Below, piece after piece: positions 29,334-37,540 of a stretch of DNA of 48,711 nucleotides. The notes beneath the pieces are model-generated. The model ran no database searches. It saw only the letters and a program-made list of their open reading frames with translations, and was not told where the DNA came from. The number at the start of each line of letters is the position of its first letter. Position 1 is the first letter of the stretch. The stretch is from Candidatus Zambryskiibacteriota bacterium (GTDB taxonomy: Bacteria; Patescibacteriota; Minisyncoccia; Phycocordibacterales; WO2-35-19). Location: contig JAFGCQ010000022.1 in NCBI GenBank assembly GCA_016932555.1, positions 1 through 48,711 of the forward strand. The letters run 5' to 3'. The position numbers and the translations under genes are program-made.

Positions 29334-31142
29334 TTAATTCGGTAACATATTAGTTTCTATACTCTTCCATTCTTCATTAGTTATAATATTAACTTCAAAA
29401 GTTTTAGTTTGGTAACCTGTTCTTTCTAAAAGAAGATCGTGATTCCCTTCAATAAGATTGATAAATAAAGCCTGACCAGGCGGTACGCATCCTGAAGTGT
29501 AAGTTACAGCCACGTCAGCAATATTGGGAGTTTTATTAGTAACTAAAGTACTTAAATATATTTTATATCTATAATATCTGTCACCATCGTGAACAGAGTT
29601 TATATTATTGTTTGAAGTTGTATAATAAGTCCCTGTCGTGCCATCAGGTCCAAGATATTGCCAAGTGGTAGTAGCTGTATTTTCCAAAGCAGTAGCAAAC
29701 TGGAACCTTACGCTATCTACTCCAGATTGCGGTGGTTGAGATGTTGGATTCCAAATAATATTAGTAAAATTAGAAGAGGTGCCAGTATCAAAAATGGAAG
29801 AAGAAAGCACACCAGACAAAACATAGCTTCCTAAAATTTTTTTCAACTTCAATTCTCCAGTTGGAGAAAAAGCGTCTATATTACCGTCATCGTCCCAATA
29901 TTTAGTAGGATCTGAAAAATCGGTTTGGCCTGAACCGCCTGACCAATCAGTTTGCTCCATATAACCTCGGCCAGTAGTTCTTGTGTCAATCTTGCTACCC
30001 TGATCAAGAGTAAGTTTTACCCCCGAAAGCGGTAGTGAAGTAGTCCCATCAGTTACAGTTACTAAAAGAGTGTTTGGTGTACCAGTAGAAATTATTATAT
30101 CTACATCTTGAACAGAATCCGGTAGAATAGAAAAGGGCGAAGCGGGATTGGTACCAGCTAAATATAAGCCCCCAACAATTTTAAAATTAAAAGTATCCCA
30201 TTCTATATTATTCAAAACTTTAGACCCGGAAGCACCGGTTGTATAATTACCTTCAAATTTTAAAATATCGGGGCTAGTACCAATAAGTTTAGAGCCAGCA
30301 ATATTAAACTCTATATTAGAAACAGGGATACACTGTAAATTCCTTGAATAAACATTTATTGTGCTGACTTTATCTATAATAAATGAAATTGAAGTGAGTT
30401 GACCTTGTAAAACTGTAGCATCTGGTTTAATAGGATTGGGATTTGCTACTGTAGAAGGATAAGTCCTGTCAGTAGTAAACCCTGGTTTAGTAGCAATAAT
30501 CCTATAAGCGTTTAAATCAGGTGGCACATCGACAATTATCAAAAAGCCGTTGTTATTAGTAGTATCATTTATGTTTATCCCCAAACTTGTATTTTCTACC
30601 TGAATCTGAGCCTGGGGCACTGGATTACCATTGGCGTCAAAAACTTTTATAAGCAAGGCTCCATTGTTTGAGGCCGTCTCTAAATTTTTGGGAGAAACAT
30701 TAGAAACTGCCGAAAAAGACAAAGAATTTTTGCAGTTAATGCAATTTACAGAAATTTGCACCATTTTATAATCAGCTGGGGAAAGATCATCAGGTACGCC
30801 GCCAATTGTTCCATCAAAAGGATCATCTATATTTCGAATTGTTCTATTTACAATAAATTCTCGACCATCACTTACTATAGTAGAGGTAGCTAATAAAACT
30901 CCGTCTGGAATACTGCCTTGAATACCAACATCGGCATAAGAAAGATTACGAACTAATTCAAATTCACTATTTACCAGATTTATAGCCGCTAGTTTGTCCC
31001 TTGAAGCCGACATAAGAGAAGTCACTGCAGTAAAGCCTTGGAAAATAGCTCCTGCCACTATCGCAAAAATGCAAGCCGCTACAATAACTTCAACTAATGT
31101 AAATCCTCTATTATTTTTTAATTTCAAATTTCTAATTTTCAT
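29334..31142 (-). CDS. Prepilin-type protein with carboxypeptidase-regulatory/PEGA-like repeats
   Basis: NRGFTLVEVIVAACIFAIVAGAIF; multiple beta-sandwich-like segments. Confidence 0.83.
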   Translation of the reverse strand: MKIRNLKLKNNRGFTLVEVIVAACIFAIVAGAIFQGFTAVTSLMSASRDKLAAINLVNSEFELVRNLSYADVGIQGSIPDGVLLATSTIVSDGREFIVNRTIRNIDDPFDGTIGGVPDDLSPADYKMVQISVNCINCKNSLSFSAVSNVSPKNLETASNNGALLIKVFDANGNPVPQAQIQVENTSLGININDTTNNNGFLIIVDVPPDLNAYRIIATKPGFTTDRTYPSTVANPNPIKPDATVLQGQLTSISFIIDKVSTINVYSRNLQCIPVSNIEFNIAGSKLIGTSPDILKFEGNYTTGASGSKVLNNIEWDTFNFKIVGGLYLAGTNPASPFSILPDSVQDVDIIISTGTPNTLLVTVTDGTTSLPLSGVKLTLDQGSKIDTRTTGRGYMEQTDWSGGSGQTDFSDPTKYWDDDGNIDAFSPTGELKLKKILGSYVLSGVLSSSIFDTGTSSNFTNIIWNPTSQPPQSGVDSVRFQFATALENTATTTWQYLGPDGTTGTYYTTSNNNINSVHDGDRYYRYKIYLSTLVTNKTPNIADVAVTYTSGCVPPGQALFINLIEGNHDLLLERTGYQTKTFEVNIITNEEWKSIETNMLPN

Positions 31143-31153
31143 TTAATTTTCAA

Positions 31154-32368
31154 TTATTGTATCGCATCAACTAAAGAGTAGGTCGGCAACATCATGGCCA
31201 CGGCAAATATACCCACCACAATGCCGATGAGTATCATGAGGAAAGGTTCAATTATAGTTGAAAGATCTTTAGTTTTTTGATCGACCTCACCTTCATAATA
31301 AGTGGCAATATTTTCCAACATCTCTGTCATTTTGCCGGTTTCTTCACCAACAGAAAGCATTTCTCCAACAAAAACAGGGTAAAGACCTTTGTCTGAAGCG
31401 GAAAGAGTAACTGACAAAAGCTCCCCAGTTTCTACTTTTTTGGCTGAATTGGCAAGTAATTTTTTAAAATAATGGTTTTGTAGAACATCGCCAGTTATAT
31501 TTATAGCTGAAACAATATCAACTCCAGATGAAATCAAAGAGGAAAGAGTTCTAGAAGTTCTGGCAGAATTAAGCTCTTTGGTTAAGTTTTTTATAATAGG
31601 AGTATGTAAAGCGATAAAATCAACAAAATTCTTACCTCCTTGAGTTTTAAGAGCAGTTATAGATCCAAAAAATAAAACCACTAAAGCGCTAAAGGTTAAA
31701 ATGATATTCACTCTTAAGAAATCGCTAATAGCAATGATTATCCTAGTAGGTAGTGGTAATTCTATATTAAGCCCTCTGAAAGTTTCGGTTAAAGTCGGCA
31801 CCATATAAATCATAAGAACTATACCAATAATTATCATAAGAGATATAATTATTGCTGGATAGATCATGGCCCCTTTCACTTTTTTAGTTAAAGTATTATT
31901 CTTCTCGAGCTGACTAGCCACAATCAACAAAGATTCTGAAAGTTTACCAGATTCTTCCCCAGCTTTAACCATGGAAACAAAAAGTCCAGAAAATATGTTT
32001 GGATAATTTTCTAAAGATTTAGAAAGAGTCTGCCCACTATTAACTGAAGAGTTTAATTTTTCCAAAATAGTAGTCATTTTTTTGTTTTTTGACTGCTTTA
32101 TCAAAACTGATAAAGCTCTGGAAATTGAAAGCCCAGCATCTATCATTACTGACAGATTTTTTGCGAAAGTAATTATCTCCTGGGTTTTAACTCTTGAACC
32201 AAACGAAAAACTAAAAGATGATTTCTTTTTGTTTTTGGCTTTTTCAGCCGAGACTATAACTGCTCCTTCAGATCGCAAGGTTTTGTATAATTCGGCTTTA
32301 TTGGCAAACTCTTTAGTTTCTTCTTTTTCTTCTCCATCTTTTATGAATTTGTATTTATAAAGTGACAT
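31154..32368 (-). CDS. pilC: Type IV pilus/T2SS inner-membrane protein PilC/GspF
   Basis: FAKNLSVMIDAGLSISRALSVL, VKAGEESGKLSESL, SVGEETGKMTEMLENIATYYEGEVD. Confidence 0.95.
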   Translation of the reverse strand: MSLYKYKFIKDGEEKEETKEFANKAELYKTLRSEGAVIVSAEKAKNKKKSSFSFSFGSRVKTQEIITFAKNLSVMIDAGLSISRALSVLIKQSKNKKMTTILEKLNSSVNSGQTLSKSLENYPNIFSGLFVSMVKAGEESGKLSESLLIVASQLEKNNTLTKKVKGAMIYPAIIISLMIIIGIVLMIYMVPTLTETFRGLNIELPLPTRIIIAISDFLRVNIILTFSALVVLFFGSITALKTQGGKNFVDFIALHTPIIKNLTKELNSARTSRTLSSLISSGVDIVSAINITGDVLQNHYFKKLLANSAKKVETGELLSVTLSASDKGLYPVFVGEMLSVGEETGKMTEMLENIATYYEGEVDQKTKDLSTIIEPFLMILIGIVVGIFAVAMMLPTYSLVDAIQ

Positions 32369-32369
32369 T

Positions 32370-34121
32370 TTATTCCGAAATTACTCTTAATACCTCCTCA
32401 ATAGTGGTCAAACCTTGAGCAGCTTTGAAAATACCATCTTCGATCATAGTGAGCATGCCTTCTTTTTCAGCTTGCAATTCAATATCTTCGGTAGTTCCCC
32501 CTTTAATAATCGAATCTTTGATAGCAGACGAAACGTTAAGTACTTCGTAAATGCCAATTCTACCCTTAAAAGCCTCTTCTCCAGCTTCTTTTTTAGGTCT
32601 ATGAAAAGGAATTTCAACCCAAGTAGCGTTTTCTTTGACAATCTTTTCTTTGCGCAAAAATTCTAAAACCTTATCCAGATTTACCGCTTTAGAGATTGAA
32701 TCGACTTCTGATTTTGAGAGATAGTATTCTTCAGTCTTGCTGGAAAGTTTTCTAACTAAACGCTGGCCGATAATTGCATCAATAGTAGAAATCAGAAGAA
32801 ATGGCTCAACTTTCATATCAATAAGACGTGGGACGGCACCGGCCGCCGAGTTGGTGTGTAGAGTAGAAAGTACTAGATGACCGGTCAGTGAAGCGTTAAT
32901 TGCCAAAGAAGCAGTTTCGTTGTCTCTAATTTCACCAACCATTATAATATTGGGATCTTGACGCACTAAAGTCCTCAAGCCTGAGGCAAAAGTTAAGCCA
33001 ATCTCGGGCTTGACTTGGGTTTGGTTTATTCTTTTAATCTGATATTCAATCGGGTCCTCAATAGTTGAAATATTGACATCAGGAGTATTTAAAATATCAA
33101 GCATAGTATAAAGAGTAGTAGATTTACCGCTACCGGTCGGACCGGTTGTTAAAATCAGGCCAGTAGTACGTTGAAGAGATTTATGCAGAAGCTCTAGGCC
33201 TTCTCCATGGAAACCTAAAGATTCTAAAGTAAAACCAGAAACTGATTCACGCAATAATCTCATTACAATTTTTTCTCCATAATAAACCGGTAGAGTTGAA
33301 ACGCGGAAGGAAACTTTTTCGCCATTTAAATCAATTTTGAATCTACCATCCTGGGGCAGTCTTTTTTCATCGAGCTTTAAACTAGAAAGAACCTTAATCC
33401 TAGCTACCAGAGAATAACCGATATGCTTGGGTAGAATCATGGCATCGTTTAAGATGCCGTCAATTCTATAGCGTACTAGAATTTGATCTTCCATCGGCTC
33501 TATATGGATATCAGAAGCATTTTGGATAATCGCGTGTTTCAAAAGCGTATCAACAATGCGCACCACTGGAAGTTCTTCAGCCAATTTTTTAAGATCGCCA
33601 GGCGAAGCTTCTTCAGCCGGCATTTTTTCAGAAATAGTTTTTATAACATCTGATTCATTTTTTATAATGTCGCCAAATTCATCTTTTAGATTTTTTTGAT
33701 ATTGTAAAAGTGCACTGCGCATTGATTCAGAATCGGTCAGTCGGGGTAAAATTTTAAGACCAACTTTCTTTTTGATAGAATTTAAAGCCTGCAAATCATC
33801 AGTATCAAGCATAGCTACTTCTAGAGAATCCTCCTTTTTGCTAAAAGCCACTACATTATGCTTTCTAGCGATAGGTTCAGGAATAAGGTTTAAAATATCA
33901 CGGTTTAAAGTCTGACCCTTGAGATTTATAAAAGGAATGCCTAAAATATAAGCCTGTACTCGACGTAAATCGTCATCAGAAAACTTACCTTTAGCGACTA
34001 AAATATCGCTTATTGGTTTCTTTTTAGTTTTCGATTCCTTTTCAACCTCTTCTATCTCCGATTTAGAAATCAAACCCGCATCAATGACAAAATCTTTTAT
34101 TTGTGAATCTTCGACATGCAT
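32370..34121 (-). CDS. pilB: Type IV pilus assembly ATPase PilB/GspE
   Basis: GPTGSGKSTTLYTMLD, Asp box, TGHLVLSTLHTNSAAGAVPRL. Confidence 0.97.
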   Translation of the reverse strand: MHVEDSQIKDFVIDAGLISKSEIEEVEKESKTKKKPISDILVAKGKFSDDDLRRVQAYILGIPFINLKGQTLNRDILNLIPEPIARKHNVVAFSKKEDSLEVAMLDTDDLQALNSIKKKVGLKILPRLTDSESMRSALLQYQKNLKDEFGDIIKNESDVIKTISEKMPAEEASPGDLKKLAEELPVVRIVDTLLKHAIIQNASDIHIEPMEDQILVRYRIDGILNDAMILPKHIGYSLVARIKVLSSLKLDEKRLPQDGRFKIDLNGEKVSFRVSTLPVYYGEKIVMRLLRESVSGFTLESLGFHGEGLELLHKSLQRTTGLILTTGPTGSGKSTTLYTMLDILNTPDVNISTIEDPIEYQIKRINQTQVKPEIGLTFASGLRTLVRQDPNIIMVGEIRDNETASLAINASLTGHLVLSTLHTNSAAGAVPRLIDMKVEPFLLISTIDAIIGQRLVRKLSSKTEEYYLSKSEVDSISKAVNLDKVLEFLRKEKIVKENATWVEIPFHRPKKEAGEEAFKGRIGIYEVLNVSSAIKDSIIKGGTTEDIELQAEKEGMLTMIEDGIFKAAQGLTTIEEVLRVISE

Positions 34122-34211
34122 ATTAAGAATTAATTATATCAAAAATAAAAATTCTCTATAAGAAAATATGAGGATAAAAAATAAAATCCCGTCTAAGCAG
34201 GATTTTATTTT

Positions 34212-34745
34212 TTATTTAAACCGATTACGAAAAACACCATTACCGTTTATGAGATATTTTTTGGGAACTTGGTCTAAATCCACAAAGTCATCGGTAGCTT
34301 CAATGAGACGGGCTGAGGTAGATTTACCAAAAGAAACTACTTCCACTTGACAGCCCTGGCTTTTTAGATATTCAACCAGAGGTACAAAATCACCATCACC
34401 GGTTATAAGAACCACTGCATCCAATTTCGGAGCCATTTTAATAGCATCAATAGCAAGACCCACATCCCAGTCCCCTTTCTTAGCACCACCAGCAAAAACT
34501 TGTAAATCTTTGGTTTTAGTTTCAATACCCATTTTACTCAGAGCTTCAAAAAAACCCTTTTCCTCGCCGGATTCGGTAGTAACTACATAAGCCACAGCCC
34601 GGGTCAAAGAACGGCCAGCTAGGCCTTCTTTGACTACTTGATCAAAATTTACTTTAGCTCCATATATATTCTTAGCACTATGATAAAGATTTTGCGTATC
34701 AATAAAAATACCGACTCGCTGGTTTTTGTGTTTAATTACTGACAT
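34212..34745 (-). CDS. NYN-domain (LabA-like) protein
   Basis: VGIFIDTQNLYHSAKN, GDWDVGLAIDAI, VVLITGDGDFVPLVEYL. Confidence 0.92.
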   Translation of the reverse strand: MSVIKHKNQRVGIFIDTQNLYHSAKNIYGAKVNFDQVVKEGLAGRSLTRAVAYVVTTESGEEKGFFEALSKMGIETKTKDLQVFAGGAKKGDWDVGLAIDAIKMAPKLDAVVLITGDGDFVPLVEYLKSQGCQVEVVSFGKSTSARLIEATDDFVDLDQVPKKYLINGNGVFRNRFK

Positions 34746-34759
34746 AAAAATTTGATTAG

Positions 34760-34813
34760 TCCGCCCAAGGCGGATTACTTATAAAAATGCGGACAATCCG
34801 TCAGCTGACGGAT
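34760..34813. repeat. Two dispersed palindromes: TCCGCCCAAGGCGGA and ATCCGTCAGCTGACGGAT
   Basis: First identical to 14564..14578; second near-identical to 38718..38735. Confidence 0.7.
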
Positions 34814-34821
34814 AAAAAGTT

Positions 34822-35094
34822 TTAAGAAGTTTTTTTGAGACCAAGCTTCTTAACAATTGCATTATATCGCTTCTTGTCTTTTTTCTCCAAATATTTCATG
34901 TGAGCTTTACGATCTGCCACCAGACCTAAAAGACCACGACGGGAATGTTTGTCTTTTTTGTTTTTTTTCAAATGTGAAGCCAAATCATCAATTCTCCTCG
35001 AAAGTACGGCAATCTGAACCTCAGGGCTACCTGTGTCAGTATCGTGAATTTTGACTTCCTTTATAATTCTTTGCTTTTTATTCTTGGTTAACAT
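34822..35094 (-). CDS. rpsO: 30S ribosomal protein S15
   Basis: HDTDTGSPEVQIAVLSRRIDDLASHLKKNKKDKHSRRGLLGLVADRK. Confidence 0.97.
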   Translation of the reverse strand: MLTKNKKQRIIKEVKIHDTDTGSPEVQIAVLSRRIDDLASHLKKNKKDKHSRRGLLGLVADRKAHMKYLEKKDKKRYNAIVKKLGLKKTS

Positions 35095-35221
35095 ATTTTT
35101 CCGAAAATTTCCGTTGCTTTTAGCCGCTTTCGTATAATTTTCGTACATTTAGAATAGCATAATCCTCTCTTTTTTGCAATATCTCCCAATTTAAACCCTC
35201 AAATTTGACTGATATGGTATA

Positions 35222-35986
35222 ATGCGAGAAATGTTGGAAAAATACTTACAAAATATAGGTTTGACTGATAAAGAAGCTACTGTTTACTTATCTTTGGTCC
35301 AAGTAGACAACGCTTCGGTTCTTGATTTGTCAAAAAAGACCAAACTAAAAAGGCCAACTGTCTATGTGGTTTTGAATTCTTTGGCCAAAAAAGGTTTGGT
35401 TAGCGAAAACACCGTAGGCAAAAAAACCCATTATCAAGCCGAACCACCGGAAAGATTAGAAACTTTCGTAGAAAGGCAAAAACTTGTTTTAGACGAAAAC
35501 AGCAAGCGTCTAAAGGATATTATCCCCCAGATAAAAGGCCTTGAAAGAGGTTCTGGCGAACGACCCATTGTAAAATATTATGATGGAAAAGAAGGAATAG
35601 TTAGCGCTGTTAATGGTATTTTTGAAAATGACACAGAAACAGATGAGCCAATTTATCTTATATATCCAAGAGATTTGTTAGACAAACTCTTTCCGCCAGA
35701 AGAAAGAAATCAGTATAAAAACAAAAGACTCCAAAGAAAAGTAAAATCGAAAGTGCTTTACTCATATGAAAATGGCGAGATTCCATCAGACGATATGGGT
35801 GAAAGAATAAAAATCGATGGTAAAAAATATCCTATCACTTGTGATATAGCTATTTACAAAGACAGTGTTCGTATAAGTGTTTTGAACAAAAGATTTTCTA
35901 GTATTTATATAAAGAGTGACGATGTGGCTGAAACTTTACGAAGTCTGTTTAGGCTTATATTCGATAAACTGAAAGAAACTAAATAA
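35222..35986 (+). CDS. TrmB-family transcriptional regulator
   Basis: LQNIGLTDKEATVYLSLVQVDNASVLDLSKKTKLKRPTVYVVLNSLAKKGLV. Confidence 0.9.
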   Translation: MREMLEKYLQNIGLTDKEATVYLSLVQVDNASVLDLSKKTKLKRPTVYVVLNSLAKKGLVSENTVGKKTHYQAEPPERLETFVERQKLVLDENSKRLKDIIPQIKGLERGSGERPIVKYYDGKEGIVSAVNGIFENDTETDEPIYLIYPRDLLDKLFPPEERNQYKNKRLQRKVKSKVLYSYENGEIPSDDMGERIKIDGKKYPITCDIAIYKDSVRISVLNKRFSSIYIKSDDVAETLRSLFRLIFDKLKETK

Positions 35987-35995
35987 TTTAAAAGA

Positions 35996-36034
35996 AAAGC
36001 CCCTCGATCTCCTTGCGGAAATCGAGAGGCTTTT
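35996..36034. terminator. Hairpin terminator, possibly bidirectional
   Basis: AAAAGCCCCTCGATCTCC-ttgc-GGAAATCGAGAGGCTTTT. Confidence 0.75.
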
Positions 36035-36304
36035 GGCTGGTGCAACACTGTGTGTCGCCCCAAAAATTGTACTACCTTTCGCTTGGCTTCTGGAATTTCC
36101 AGTGGCTCGCGAAATTATGTTAGTCCTGCATTTTGCCTCCAAATACGTCCGAGAATTCAAAACACCCCCAGACATTGATTATCGAACATTGACCCTAGAG
36201 ATGATTGACTTTCAGCCGATACCGCTTCCCCGCTGTATGGACAAGCGAGGAAGCGGCACCAACCTTTCAGTCTTCCATACGATCACCTCCGTAGGTAGAT
36301 TTAC
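36035..36304 (-). ncRNA. Putative short minus-strand transcript with nested hairpin and two SD-minigenes
   Basis: Promoter 36312..36340, CCGCTTCC..GGAAGCGG hairpin, minigenes at 36267..36278 and 36120..36131, ends at terminator. Confidence 0.45.
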
Positions 36305-36311
36305 TGCGACT

Positions 36312-36340
36312 ATCTTAGCAAATTGAAAATAATTTGTCAA
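36312..36340 (-). promoter_or_regulatory. Sigma70-like promoter TTGACA-17-TAAGAT
   Basis: Reverse complement of ATCTTA(17)TGTCAA. Confidence 0.65.
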
Positions 36341-36582
36341 GCGGCTTTGTCATTTTTTGTGTGAAAATCAATAAAAACCCATATTTTAAGCCATATAATC
36401 TAAAAATAAGTGTTTTTTACCAAAAACATATCATTTTTATAAAAATTTTGTTTACCACGAGCTTGTCGAATAGTCAAAAATATTTTTAATCTGTCATATC
36501 AAATTATCACTCAATAAAAATCAGTGTCTAAAATATGCCTTTATTTAAAGCTTTTTTAGAATATAGAAAAAGAAAATAATTT

Positions 36583-36626
36583 AATCTGTCATAATTACTT
36601 GACAGATTTTATATTATGAGTATAAT
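36583..36626 (+). promoter_or_regulatory. Promoter TTGACA-16-TATAAT with overlapping operator AATCTGTCA-N8-TGACAGATT
   Basis: -35 at 36599..36604, -10 at 36621..36626; 9-bp inverted repeat 36583..36608. Confidence 0.8.
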
Positions 36627-36647
36627 GTTGTCAGAACTTTGAAATAA

Positions 36648-36715
36648 GCTTCTGCTCCTACTCATGAGCCCCGCCCAGATTTTAACGCGAGGGCTCAAAA
36701 GCAGGGGCAGAAGCC
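36648..36715 (+). ncRNA. Structured 5' leader (nested long hairpin)
   Basis: GCTTCTGCTCCT pairs with AGGGGCAGAAGC (12 bp); inner GAGCCC/GGGCTC. Confidence 0.6.
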
Positions 36716-36721
36716 AAAAAA

Positions 36722-36847
36722 ATGAAGCAGTTGCTGGAAGCCTTGAAGGGTTCCAAGCTCTTGGCTGTCGGAGAAGACAGTGAAGGTCGAAAGATCTATC
36801 ACTACCTTCTGCCGGACGGCAAGGTCTTGGAAGTGATTCGAGCTTAG
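36722..36847 (+). CDS. Small hypothetical ORF (41 aa), absent from ORF track
   Basis: MKQLLEALKGSKLLAVGEDSEGRKIYHYLLPDGKVLEVIRA*; first ORF after promoter. Confidence 0.6.
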   Translation: MKQLLEALKGSKLLAVGEDSEGRKIYHYLLPDGKVLEVIRA

Positions 36848-36861
36848 GCTCGAGCCCTTCT

Positions 36862-37030
36862 GGGTGCGACAATCCTTGGCTAAGGCACCAAGGTTGCGAT
36901 AAAACCCTTTCGCGTAAAAGTATGGGCGACGGAGGACGCTTTTTCTCCTCCTGTCAAAGTTCTTAAACTCTTGAGAATTTTGACGGGAGAAATAGTTCTT
37001 CCAAAAGTTCTTTTAATTTAAATAAGGAGG
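36862..37030 (+). ncRNA. Structured inter-ORF RNA module, copy A
   Basis: Core GTTGCGATAAA..CGCGTAAAAGTATGGGC (36893..36927), hairpins GGAGGA/TCCTCC, TCAAA/TTTGA, GGGAGAA-ATAG-TTCTTCC, then GTTCTTTT box. Confidence 0.6.
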
Positions 37031-37034
37031 AGTT

Positions 37035-37226
37035 GTGGGCATAGTAAACGACGGTTTAGTTTGCAAAGATGAAGAAATTGCTGTTGTGATCCAAGTCAGG
37101 CAGGAAAGGTGTGATTTCTGTGGCCAAGTGGCCGAACTAAAACAACTTGCCAATGTAATGCTTTGCTCGGAAGACTATGAGCTTGCGGAAAAAGCGTGGC
37201 AGGAATGTTTTGGAAAACAAACCTAG
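37035..37226 (+). CDS. Small CxxC-containing protein (63 aa, GTG start)
   Basis: SD AAGGAGG 37024..37030; ...ERCDFCGQVAELKQLANVMLCSEDYELAEKAW. Confidence 0.6.
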   Translation: MGIVNDGLVCKDEEIAVVIQVRQERCDFCGQVAELKQLANVMLCSEDYELAEKAWQECFGKQT

Positions 37227-37336
37227 CTGTAACTTCGAGCAATATTGGGAGGAATATTGCTCACTCGAATGGGTTCGCGAAATAGTTCGTGGATCGATAG
37301 AGTTTTTGTTCTTTAACTTACTTATAGGGGGTACTA

Positions 37337-37540
37337 ATGAAAAATCAAACTGCTATTTTCGCTGGCTTGGTTATATTCATTCTTTTAGTGGCAAATGTTG
37401 GTGTGTTGGTTATTGTAGACAACACTCATCCCAACATTTCTTCTGGAGATTGGATAGCTATGGCAATAATATGTCTGGTCTTGGATGTGTTTGTATTTAC
37501 TACATCTATGCGCAGATATTTGTCGCTACCGCGGAGATAG
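37337..37540 (+). CDS. Small membrane protein (67 aa)
   Basis: SD AGGGGGT; two hydrophobic helices. Confidence 0.6.
   Translation: MKNQTAIFAGLVIFILLVANVGVLVIVDNTHPNISSGDWIAMAIICLVLDVFVFTTSMRRYLSLPRR

Noticed and set aside
36033-36326. 97-aa ORF on + strand
   Set aside because: No SD, odd composition, antisense to a better-supported promoter/transcript.
36862-36895. HDV-like ribozyme (TTGGCTAAGG)
   Set aside because: The motif is not conserved in copy C and no nested double pseudoknot could be drawn.
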